Positions 1-5,025 of a stretch of 5,025 bases of DNA are shown here, piece after piece. Every line of letters begins with the position of its first letter. Position 1 is the stretch's first letter. Source of the stretch: Clostridiales bacterium (lineage in GTDB: Bacteria > Bacillota > Clostridia > Lachnospirales > Lachnospiraceae). Location: contig DYCJ01000185.1 of NCBI GenBank assembly GCA_019418195.1, forward strand, positions 1 to 5,025, read 5' to 3'. The notes beneath the pieces are model-generated. The model searched no databases. It was not told the origin of the DNA and saw only the letters and a list, made by a program, of their open reading frames with translations. The translations under genes were made by a program, and so were the position numbers.

Positions 1-73
1 AAGTATGATAATAATGTGATATAGTTGTATAAATAGAAAATATAGTTTGAATATGAAATGATAAGGTGATAAT
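1..73 (+). other. AT-rich leader upstream of the HTH-ATPase-STAS gene
   Basis: This stretch is very rich in A and T and contains no open reading frame I can support. It ends in an AAGGTGA-type ribosome binding site at about 63-69, five bases before the ATG at 74. Several TATA-like hexamers occur (for example TATAAA at 28-33), but with this base composition they are expected by chance, and none has a convincing -35 partner, so I do not call a promoter. The real promoter may lie here or before the window. Confidence 0.5.
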
Positions 74-1120
74 ATGTCGTTTACTGAGTCCAAGAGAAAC
101 GCAATCCGGAAATATATGCTGGATAAGATACGATGTGATGATGCGGATTTTATAAAAAAGACTGCTGAGAATTTTGAGATATCCGAGACCTCTGTGCGCA
201 GATATATTAAGGATTGTCTGGATAAGGGGATAGTTACGGAAGACGCAGAAAGGCAGACCGGCCTTTTCCTTACGACTGTGTCTGAACAGTGGAATATGGC
301 AAATGCAGGCATGCTGGAAGAAGATGACCTGTACTGGAAGCATATCAGCCCTTTTCTCGGTGAACTGCCCGGCAATGTACAGGATATCTGGTACTATGCA
401 TTTACGGAAATTATGAATAATGCAATTGACCATTCCGGCGGGGATCAGATCAGGTTCGAAATACGGAAAGATGCTCTGTATACAGAAATTTCGATTACGG
501 ATAATGGTGTAGGGATATTTCATAATATACAGGATTATTTCAGAAAGAAGTCAGGAATATTATTAAATTCTGAGCAGGCTGCCATGGAGCTGTATAAAGG
601 TAGGCTGACTACGGATCCGGACAGACATTCAGGAGAAGGAATTTTCTTTGTATCGAAAATGCTTTCGGAGTTTGCTGTCTGGTCTGATAATACGGTCTAT
701 TCTTACCGGTGTGATGACAGAGACCGATTTGTACAGTCACATTTGATTTCTTATTACACGAAGATGGAGGGGATTGGGACGATGGCTGTGATGAAACTGG
801 AAAATGATTCAAAAAGGACATCAAGGGAGGTTTTTGATACATTTGCTCCGCTGGAAGAAGGGTTTGTAAAGACAATGATTCCGATGAAAGAGATGTGTCC
901 GTTGGGCGATCCGGTAGCCAGATCGCAGGCAAGACGGATCCTTCGGCGTCTGGACGAATTCCGGGAGATCATCTTTGATTTTTACGATATTGATTTTATG
1001 GGGCAGGGGTTTGCAGATGAAGTGTTCCGCGTCTTTCAGAATCAGCACCCGGATATCACGATGACTGTGATCAATGCAAACGAATCAGTGCTGGGGATGA
1101 TCCGGCATGTAAAGCGCTGA
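74..1120 (+). CDS. HTH / GHKL ATPase / STAS-like (DUF4325) regulatory protein
   Basis: This 348-residue protein reads as three modules. Residues about 24-57 look like a helix-turn-helix or winged-helix DNA-binding segment (SETSVRRYIKDCLDKGIV resembles a recognition helix and wing). Residues about 85-245 carry the GHKL ATP-binding signatures: an N box with E112 and N116 (EIMNNAIDHS), a G1 box DNGVG at 143-147, and a G2-like HSGEG at 185-189. Residues about 276-347 resemble the STAS-like DUF4325 domain, including the DFYDIDFMGQGFADEVFR stretch. No membrane segment or phospho-acceptor histidine domain is visible, so it is probably cytoplasmic and not a classical sensor kinase. In anti-sigma systems GHKL kinases act on STAS proteins; here both folds share one chain with a DNA-binding domain, which suggests an ATP-dependent transcription regulator, but targets are unknown. 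The start follows AAGGTGA with 5-base spacing. The gene is visibly AT-richer than the genes downstream. Confidence 0.8.
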   Translation: MSFTESKRNAIRKYMLDKIRCDDADFIKKTAENFEISETSVRRYIKDCLDKGIVTEDAERQTGLFLTTVSEQWNMANAGMLEEDDLYWKHISPFLGELPGNVQDIWYYAFTEIMNNAIDHSGGDQIRFEIRKDALYTEISITDNGVGIFHNIQDYFRKKSGILLNSEQAAMELYKGRLTTDPDRHSGEGIFFVSKMLSEFAVWSDNTVYSYRCDDRDRFVQSHLISYYTKMEGIGTMAVMKLENDSKRTSREVFDTFAPLEEGFVKTMIPMKEMCPLGDPVARSQARRILRRLDEFREIIFDFYDIDFMGQGFADEVFRVFQNQHPDITMTVINANESVLGMIRHVKR

Positions 1121-1178
1121 GAGTAGACGAAACCAGCAGACAAAACCTTCGGGTATATACAAGGGAACTTATTGTTTC

Positions 1179-1207
1179 TTCAATCAGAGACTGAAAAAGT
1201 TTATAAT
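1179..1207 (+). promoter_or_regulatory. Possible promoter before the reductase remnant
   Basis: A perfect TATAAT lies at 1202-1207. The best -35 candidate at 17-base spacing is TTCAAT at 1179-1184, only a partial match to TTGACA. Transcription would begin near 1214, just before a strong AAGGAGAG ribosome binding site at 1222-1229 and an ATG at 1237. The arrangement fits the original promoter of the now-broken reductase gene, and it could also read through into the downstream ybaK-like gene. The -35 box is weak, so this is tentative. Confidence 0.35.
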
Positions 1208-1236
1208 TACAGTCAGAAAGAAAGGAGAGACTGATC

Positions 1237-1420
1237 ATGCATTTTTCTGAATCTGACGAAAGCGCAGGGAAGCGTACCGGAGACTGTGAGAGAACATTAT
1301 GAGGTGCTCCCCTATCATGCCGGGGAGTGTATCCGGTGTGGAGTGTGCGAGACGAGATGTCCTTTCAAAGTGGAGATCATGGAAAATATGAGACAGGCGG
1401 CAGAGATCTTCGGGAAATAA
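1237..1420 (+). pseudogene. Aldo/keto reductase remnant, ferredoxin-like C-terminus
   Basis: Read in the frame that starts CTG AAT CTG at 1247 and stops with TAA at 1418-1420, the DNA encodes about 57 residues typical of the C-terminal tail of clostridial aldo/keto reductases: VPETVREHYEVLPYHAGE, then CIRCGVCETRCP, then an ENMRQAAEIFGK ending. The four cysteines are spaced Cx2Cx2CxxxCP, the classic 4Fe-4S ferredoxin pattern, and are intact. The roughly 300-residue catalytic TIM barrel that should precede it is absent. A good ribosome binding site (AAGGAGAG) and an ATG at 1237 precede it, but that ATG is one base out of frame and its own reading ends at a TGA at 1300-1302 after 21 codons. Removing one T from the T5 run at 1242-1246 would join the ATG to the remnant as a 59-residue protein. 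I therefore call a decayed gene after a large deletion. A small expressed Fe-S protein is a less likely alternative. Confidence 0.65.
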
Positions 1421-1426
1421 AATCTA

Positions 1427-1456
1427 TAGACATCCTCAGGATATCGGTGCTACAAT
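1427..1456 (+). promoter_or_regulatory. Possible promoter for the ybaK-like gene
   Basis: TAGACA at 1427-1432 and TACAAT at 1451-1456, separated by 18 bases, each match the sigma-A consensus at five of six positions. The predicted start near 1463 would fall at the beginning of the GGGAGGT ribosome binding site (1461-1467), leaving an unusually short leader. That closeness makes the call doubtful; transcription from the promoter near 1202 is an alternative. Confidence 0.3.
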
Positions 1457-1476
1457 ATCCCGGGAGGTCGACAGAT

Positions 1477-1956
1477 ATGGGAAAAAAAGACGAAAAGACA
1501 AATGTCATGAGGATATTGGAGCAGAAAAAGATACCGTATAACAGCTATAATTATCTCAGCACCGGGGCCATAAGCGGCGTGGAAGTAGCGCAGGCGCTCG
1601 GCGAGGATCCGGACATTGTGTTCAAGACACTGGTCACAGTGGGAAAATCTAAGGAACACTACGTCTTCGTGATCCCGGTGGAAAAAGAGCTGAACCTAAA
1701 GAAAGCAGCTAAAAGTGTGGGAGAAAAGAGTATTGAGATGATCAAACAGAAAGAGCTTCTTCCCCTGACCGGATATGTCCACGGCGGCTGCTCGCCCATC
1801 GGTATGAAGAAACAGTTCACTACAACGATCGATAAGAGTGCGGGTGAACATGAGAAGATCATCTTCAGCGCAGGGAAGATCGGATATCAGGTTGAAGTGG
1901 CGCTTGATGATCTGGAGAAAGTGGTACGTTTTCAGCTGGCGGAAGTAGCTGAATGA
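1477..1956 (+). CDS. ybaK: YbaK/EbsC-family Cys-tRNA(Pro) deacylase
   Basis: This 159-residue protein matches the YbaK/EbsC family, cytoplasmic editing enzymes that hydrolyse Cys-tRNA(Pro) made in error by prolyl-tRNA synthetase and so protect proline codons from cysteine misincorporation. The diagnostic features are visible: the conserved lysine in VFKTLV (K50), which is the key residue in characterised YbaK proteins, the VIPVEKELNLKKAA stretch (about 66-78), and the GYVHGGCSPIGMKK loop (99-112) that builds the substrate pocket. The length is the usual one for the family. The frame is open back to 1327, but ATG 1477 is chosen because GGGAGGT lies 9 bases before it, the family starts here (VMRILEQKKIPY near the N-terminus), and the extra 50 residues would overlap the reductase remnant in another frame. 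It is probably a single-gene unit. The deacylase call is firm; exact tRNA preference within the family is inferred. Confidence 0.93.
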   Translation: MGKKDEKTNVMRILEQKKIPYNSYNYLSTGAISGVEVAQALGEDPDIVFKTLVTVGKSKEHYVFVIPVEKELNLKKAAKSVGEKSIEMIKQKELLPLTGYVHGGCSPIGMKKQFTTTIDKSAGEHEKIIFSAGKIGYQVEVALDDLEKVVRFQLAEVAE

Positions 1957-1995
1957 AATAATATTGAACGAATCTTTAATTTTTACAAAAATAGC

Positions 1996-2018
1996 AAAAG
2001 AAATTCAGGATTTCTTTT
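1996..2018. repeat. Perfect 9-bp AT-rich inverted repeat
   Basis: AAAAGAAAT at 1996-2004 and its exact reverse complement ATTTCTTTT at 2010-2018 flank a 5-base centre (TCAGG). It sits 40 bases after the ybaK-like stop codon and ends in TTTT, so it could act as a weak terminator, but the stem has only one G-C pair. It also overlies the place where a -35 box for the TATAAT at 2029-2034 would sit, so an operator role is possible. Function is undecided. Confidence 0.5.
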
Positions 2019-2025
2019 CCGAAAT

Positions 2026-2034
2026 TGTTATAAT
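2026..2034 (+). promoter_or_regulatory. Extended -10 promoter element
   Basis: TGTTATAAT at 2026-2034 is a perfect TATAAT with an extended TGn motif. No good TTGACA partner is seen 16-19 bases upstream, where the inverted repeat lies instead. Transcription would begin near 2041 and meet the GC-rich hairpin at 2057-2078 almost at once, giving either a short RNA or an attenuated transcript into the transporter operon. Confidence 0.35.
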
Positions 2035-2056
2035 CAGAGTAAATATATCAGGTTTG

Positions 2057-2088
2057 CCGGAGTCTGTCTGGGCTCCGGTCTCGTTTTT
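2057..2088 (+). terminator. Probable rho-independent terminator
   Basis: CCGGAGTCT at 2057-2065 can pair with GGGCTCCGG at 2070-2078 across a GTCT loop. The outer six pairs are perfect Watson-Crick and the inner three include two G-U pairs. The stem is followed by TCTCG and then five Ts (2084-2088), an interrupted U tract. It probably ends transcription coming from the ybaK-like gene or from the 2026 promoter element, insulating the transporter operon. As it lies before the promoter at 2092-2120, it is not within that promoter's transcript. Confidence 0.6.
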
Positions 2089-2091
2089 ATG

Positions 2092-2120
2092 ATGACATGA
2101 ATCTGAGGATATGGTATATT
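2092..2120 (+). promoter_or_regulatory. Promoter of the ABC transporter operon
   Basis: ATGACA at 2092-2097 and TATATT at 2115-2120 are exactly 17 bases apart, each five of six to the sigma-A consensus, and the -10 box has the extended TGn (TGG at 2112-2114). The predicted start near 2127 leaves a short leader to the AAGGAGAG ribosome binding site at 2141-2148 and the ATG at 2156. This is the best promoter in the window and places the operon start just after the terminator hairpin. Confidence 0.6.
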
Positions 2121-2155
2121 TATCAATGAGTGCTTTAGGAAAGGAGAGTGAGAAG

Positions 2156-3088
2156 ATGCTGCGATATACTTGGAAACGGATACTGACAGGCATCTTCTCA
2201 CTTTTTGTGCTTGTGACCGTAACATTCTTTCTTGTCCGCATTATCCCCGGTAGTCCGTTCCAGCGAGGCGGAGTATCCGAACAGGTGGTTGAGACGATCG
2301 AACAGGAATACGGCCTGAATGAACCGATCATGGCTCAATATTTCTCTTATCTGGGTAATGTGGTGCGTGGAGACCTGGGAATTTCATATCAGGATCCTGC
2401 CACGCAGGTGTCGGATATCATAGCGAGGGCATGGCCGGTCACGGCTTCTATCGGGATCACGGCACTGGCGGTATCGGTGATCCTGGGAACCGGGCTGGGT
2501 ATATTGAGAGCCGTGTCAAAGCGGCGCTGGCTCAGAGAAGTTATTTCAGCAGGCGGGATGCTGGCAGCAGGAATCCCCAGCTTTGCGGCTGCGATCCTCC
2601 TGCTTTTAGTATTCAGCGTGAAGCTGAAGTGGCTGCCGGCATCCGGGCTTTTAAGCCCTGTTCACTACATTCTGCCGGTAACGGCGCTGGCACTTTATCC
2701 GGCGGCGATGATCGCAAGGCTGGTGGGGAATACGCTGGATGGGGAGCTTCAGAAAGATTATGTATTGTTTGCACGGGCCAAGGGGCTGGGGAAGGGACAG
2801 ATCATCTTCACACATGCTCTTAAGAATGCTTATCTTCCGGTCCTTAATTATATCGGCCCGGCTTCTGCGTCCCTGCTCACCGGAAGCTTTGTCATTGAAA
2901 GCATTTTTACGATCCCGGGACTTGGCCGGGAATTTGTAAGTTCCATTACAAACCGTGACTATACGCTGATCCTCGGTCTGACCATATTTATGGGAACTGT
3001 GGTGATCGTTGTCAATCTGTTCACCGACCTGCTTTGCGCATGGCTGGATCCCCAGACACGCAGGGCATATCGTGAGGATAGAGCATAA
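2156..3088 (+). CDS. OppB/DppB-like ABC transporter permease
   Basis: This 310-residue membrane protein belongs to the OppB/DppB/NikB permease family, one half of the membrane channel of a peptide/nickel-type ABC importer. The N-terminal pattern is typical: a first membrane helix at about 9-29 followed by VRIIPGSPF, then EQEYGLNEPIMAQY (48-62) and VRGDLGISY (70-78). Further hydrophobic segments lie near 95-117, 132-152, 168-188, 232-252 and 270-295, about six in total. The cytoplasmic EAA-type coupling loop that contacts the ATPase is at about 204-230 (FARAKGLGKGQIIFTHALKN followed by YLPVL), and the family's IFTIPGLGREF is at 250-260. The frame opens at 2111, but ATG 2156 is chosen because AAGGAGAG lies seven bases before it, because MLRYTWKRIL is a normal family start, and because the predicted transcript begins after 2111. 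It is the first gene of the operon. Substrate is not readable from the permease. Confidence 0.92.
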   Translation: MLRYTWKRILTGIFSLFVLVTVTFFLVRIIPGSPFQRGGVSEQVVETIEQEYGLNEPIMAQYFSYLGNVVRGDLGISYQDPATQVSDIIARAWPVTASIGITALAVSVILGTGLGILRAVSKRRWLREVISAGGMLAAGIPSFAAAILLLLVFSVKLKWLPASGLLSPVHYILPVTALALYPAAMIARLVGNTLDGELQKDYVLFARAKGLGKGQIIFTHALKNAYLPVLNYIGPASASLLTGSFVIESIFTIPGLGREFVSSITNRDYTLILGLTIFMGTVVIVVNLFTDLLCAWLDPQTRRAYREDRA

Positions 3089-3128
3089 GCCGGCAGTTCC
3101 GGAAAAGACCGGGAAAGGAGGAGACGCC

Positions 3129-3989
3129 ATGCTGCGGAGGATACGACAGCACTGGAAAAACTACATAGGCTCGAGCCGCATGGCGATCACCGGATGTGTT
3201 ATTCTGGGCATATGGATCGTGCTCGCGGTTGCGGTGCCGCTGTTCGGCCCGTGGTCCTTTTCCGAACAGAATGCAGCGATACGCAATCAGACAAGTTCTC
3301 TGATGCACTGGTTCGGAACCGACCGTTTCGGGCGTGACCTGTTTACCCGTGTGTGGTACGGAGCCGGGATCAGCCTGGCTGTCGGCATCATCAGTACGGT
3401 CATAAACAGTATTATCGGCATACTCTACGGCGCGGTATCCGGTTATGCAGGAAAGCGTGCGGATATCGCGTTCATGCGGATTGCAGATATCATTTCTGCA
3501 ATCCCGTCCATGCTTTATGTGATCCTGATCACTCTTGTCATGGGTGCAGGGGTCGGCAGTATGATACTGGGCTTATGCGTTGCCGGCTGGATCAGTATGG
3601 CCCGGATCGTCCGGGGAGAGATCATCAAACTTAAGGAGGCGGAGTATGCCTATGCCGCGCGGATGGAAGGTATAAAGCCTCTTCGCATCCTGCTCCGGCA
3701 TCTTCTGCCGAACACAGCGGGGACGATCGTGGTCAATATGATCTTTCTTGTGCCGCAGGCAATATTTACCGAGGCATTTTTAAGCTTTCTCGGAGTGGGC
3801 ATCGCCGCACCGGCGGCAAGTCTTGGAACGATCATTCAGGAAGCAAGGAGCCAGATGATGCTCTATCCGTATCAGATGATATATCCGCTCCTTGTACTTT
3901 GTATCATGCTTCTTGCCCTCAATATGGTAGGAAATGCAGTGGAACAGAGGCTGGGCAGTCATTCAGGAAAAGGAACAGGAGACAAATGA
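3129..3989 (+). CDS. OppC/DppC-like ABC transporter permease
   Basis: This 286-residue membrane protein is the OppC/DppC/NikC-type partner of the preceding permease. An N-terminal segment with a membrane helix at about 18-40 is followed by the family hallmark HWFGTDRFGRDLFTRVWYGA (60-79), membrane stretches near 80-105, 121-160, 197-215 and 245-270, and the EAA-type coupling loop at about 170-195 (EAEYAYAARMEGIKPLRILL). FLSFLGVGI (217-225) and SLGTIIQEAR (231-240) are also typical. The start at 3129 follows a near-perfect AGGAGG at 3116-3121 with 7-base spacing; the longer open frame from 3009 would overlap the first permease by 80 bases and is not used. It lies 40 bases after the first permease and its stop overlaps the ATPase start by 4 bases, so the three genes form one operon. 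With OppB-like permease it should form the heterodimeric channel. Confidence 0.92.
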   Translation: MLRRIRQHWKNYIGSSRMAITGCVILGIWIVLAVAVPLFGPWSFSEQNAAIRNQTSSLMHWFGTDRFGRDLFTRVWYGAGISLAVGIISTVINSIIGILYGAVSGYAGKRADIAFMRIADIISAIPSMLYVILITLVMGAGVGSMILGLCVAGWISMARIVRGEIIKLKEAEYAYAARMEGIKPLRILLRHLLPNTAGTIVVNMIFLVPQAIFTEAFLSFLGVGIAAPAASLGTIIQEARSQMMLYPYQMIYPLLVLCIMLLALNMVGNAVEQRLGSHSGKGTGDK

Positions 3990-5025
3990 GCGTACTGGAC
4001 GTAAGAAATCTGAGTGTACAGTATCTGACAGAAAACGGCGCTTCAGAAATTATAAAAGACATCAGTTTTAAAGTGGAGAAAGGTGAGATCGCGGGCCTTG
4101 TTGGAGAGTCCGGATCCGGGAAGAGCACAGCCATGCTGGCGGTGATGGGGCTGCTGGGAGACCGTGCGGTCATCCGGGCGGATCAGATCACGGTCAGCAA
4201 AGAGAAACCTGTGCCGGGAAAAAATGTGGCAATGATCTTCCAGGATTCTTTAAGCTGCCTGGACCCGTCCGTTAAGATCGGGCGGCAGATCACAGAGACA
4301 GTGCGGGCACGTCGGAAATGCAGCAGAAAAGAGGCGGAGGCACGCGCAGAAGAACTGCTGGATATGGCAGGGATCCGCAATCCCGCACTCAGGATGCGGC
4401 AGTATCCGTTCGAACTGTCCGGCGGTATGCGGCAGAGAGTGGTGCTTGCCATAGCACTGGCATGTGAACCGGACCTTATCATTGCGGATGAACCGACAAC
4501 GGCTCTTGATGCTCTTGTGCAGGCGCAGATCCTGCTGCTCTTTAAGCGTATCGTCCGTGAGACAGAAACTTCCATGCTCCTTGTCAGTCATGATATGGGC
4601 GTGACTGCCGCCATGTGCAGCAGTGTGTATGTCATGCATGAGGGGCAGATCGTGGAGAGCGGTGCTGCAGAAGATGTTTTTTATTCTCCTTCAGAAGAAT
4701 ATACAAAGCGGCTGTTAAATGACGCCCGGGGAGGCAGTCTGTCCGGATACGGACGTGAGAGTATAGAAAATACAGCCGGCGGGACCGGAGATATATATGG
4801 AAAAACTCCGGTTTTCAGAATGGAACACGTGACAAAGATCTTCGATGAAAGTGAAGGGATCCGTGATCTTTCCCTGGAGATACGAAAGGGCGAAATACTT
4901 GCCCTCGTAGGCGAAAGCGGGAGCGGCAAGACGACTGCGGCAAGGATACTGACCGGAATATTGAAAGAAGACGGGGGAACACTGTACTATCGCGGAAATG
5001 AACTGAACCGGGACCGGCGGATGGA
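3986..5025 (+). CDS. Fused dual-ATPase subunit of Opp/Dpp-type importer (partial)
   Basis: This gene energises the importer by ATP hydrolysis at the cytoplasmic face. It runs off the window after 346 codons with no stop. The first nucleotide-binding domain is complete: Walker A GESGSGKST (40-48), Q-loop glutamine Q86 in MIFQD, signature LSGGMRQR (144-151), Walker B LIIADEP (164-170), D-loop TALD (172-175) and switch histidine H202 in VSHD. The usual HPYT-LL tail of DppD proteins is reduced to SPSEEYTKRLL (234-244) and leads without a stop, through a Gly/Ser-rich linker (about 245-273), into a second domain that starts PVFRMEHVTKIF and has Walker A GESGSGKTT (309-317). So it is a DppD-DppF-type fusion, an architecture also known from YejF and GsiA; full length should be over 500 residues. 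ATG 3986 overlaps the permease stop as ATGA, with AGGAG at 3977-3981, indicating translational coupling. Substrate is unknown. Confidence 0.92.
   Translation, partial: MSVLDVRNLSVQYLTENGASEIIKDISFKVEKGEIAGLVGESGSGKSTAMLAVMGLLGDRAVIRADQITVSKEKPVPGKNVAMIFQDSLSCLDPSVKIGRQITETVRARRKCSRKEAEARAEELLDMAGIRNPALRMRQYPFELSGGMRQRVVLAIALACEPDLIIADEPTTALDALVQAQILLLFKRIVRETETSMLLVSHDMGVTAAMCSSVYVMHEGQIVESGAAEDVFYSPSEEYTKRLLNDARGGSLSGYGRESIENTAGGTGDIYGKTPVFRMEHVTKIFDESEGIRDLSLEIRKGEILALVGESGSGKTTAARILTGILKEDGGTLYYRGNELNRDRRM

Noticed and set aside
609..1048. Minus-strand open frames opposite the HTH-ATPase-STAS gene
   Set aside because: They are antisense to a coherent three-domain protein and show no family features.
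1327..1476. N-terminal 50-codon extension of the ybaK-like reading frame
   Set aside because: It has no ribosome binding site at 1327, does not resemble the family's N-terminus, and overlaps the recognisable reductase remnant in another frame. ATG 1477 has a good ribosome binding site.
2111..2155. Upstream ATG for the first permease
   Set aside because: It lies inside the predicted -10 region and before the predicted transcript start, and the strong ribosome binding site serves ATG 2156.
2431..2823. 130-codon plus-strand open frame inside the first permease
   Set aside because: It is a different-frame shadow of the permease with no ribosome binding site and no recognisable domain.
3009..3128. 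40-codon N-terminal extension of the second permease
   Set aside because: It would overlap the 3' end of the first permease by 80 bases and bypass the AGGAGG site placed ideally for ATG 3129.
2651..3130. 159-codon open frame on the minus strand
   Set aside because: It is antisense to the well-supported first permease, its translation resembles no family I know, and it is explained by the codon bias of the plus-strand gene.
4183..4639. Two overlapping minus-strand open frames of about 130 codons
   Set aside because: Both lie antisense to the ATPase gene with all its motifs intact; their translations are low-information shadows.
1..5025. CRISPR arrays, tRNA or rRNA genes, insertion sequences, attachment sites
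   Set aside because: I saw no regularly spaced direct repeats, no tRNA-like cloverleaf, no transposase or integrase motifs, and no terminal repeats in the window.

Overview
The window looks like chromosomal DNA from an anaerobic, Gram-positive Bacillota of the class Clostridia, plausibly a Lachnospiraceae member. The reasons are strong AGGAGG-type ribosome binding sites before nearly every gene, sigma-A-like TATAAT boxes, a clostridial type of ferredoxin-tailed aldo/keto reductase remnant, and protein sequences of clostridial character. The assignment is inference from sequence feel; no search was run. All supported genes lie on the + strand.

Region 1 (1-1120): an AT-rich leader and a 348-residue protein that joins an N-terminal helix-turn-helix, a GHKL-type ATPase domain (anti-sigma or histidine-kinase fold) and a C-terminal STAS-like domain (DUF4325 type). 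It looks like a regulator that carries partner-switch-like modules in one chain. Region 2 (1121-1420): a promoter-like site, a good ribosome binding site and start codon, then the last ~57 codons of an aldo/keto reductase with an intact four-cysteine Fe-S motif. The start codon is one base out of frame with this remnant, so it is called a pseudogene. Region 3 (1477-1956): an intact YbaK/EbsC-type Cys-tRNA(Pro) deacylase, a translation-quality-control enzyme.

Region 4 (1957-2155) is a compact regulatory gap. It holds a perfect AT-rich inverted repeat, an extended -10 box, a GC-rich hairpin with a T tract (probable terminator), and a well-formed promoter for the next operon. Region 5 (2156-5025) is a peptide/nickel-type (Opp/Dpp family) ABC importer operon: an OppB/DppB-like permease, an OppC/DppC-like permease, and a translationally coupled ATPase gene. 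The ATPase gene continues from one complete nucleotide-binding domain straight into a second, so it is a DppD-DppF-type fusion; it runs off the window. No substrate-binding protein lies upstream within the window, so it would have to be downstream or elsewhere, and the substrate (peptide, nickel, metallophore or other) cannot be told.

Most of the window is ordinary accessory and housekeeping content. The points most worth a second look are the three-domain regulator, the decayed reductase with its retained expression signals, and the layered regulatory gap before the importer.
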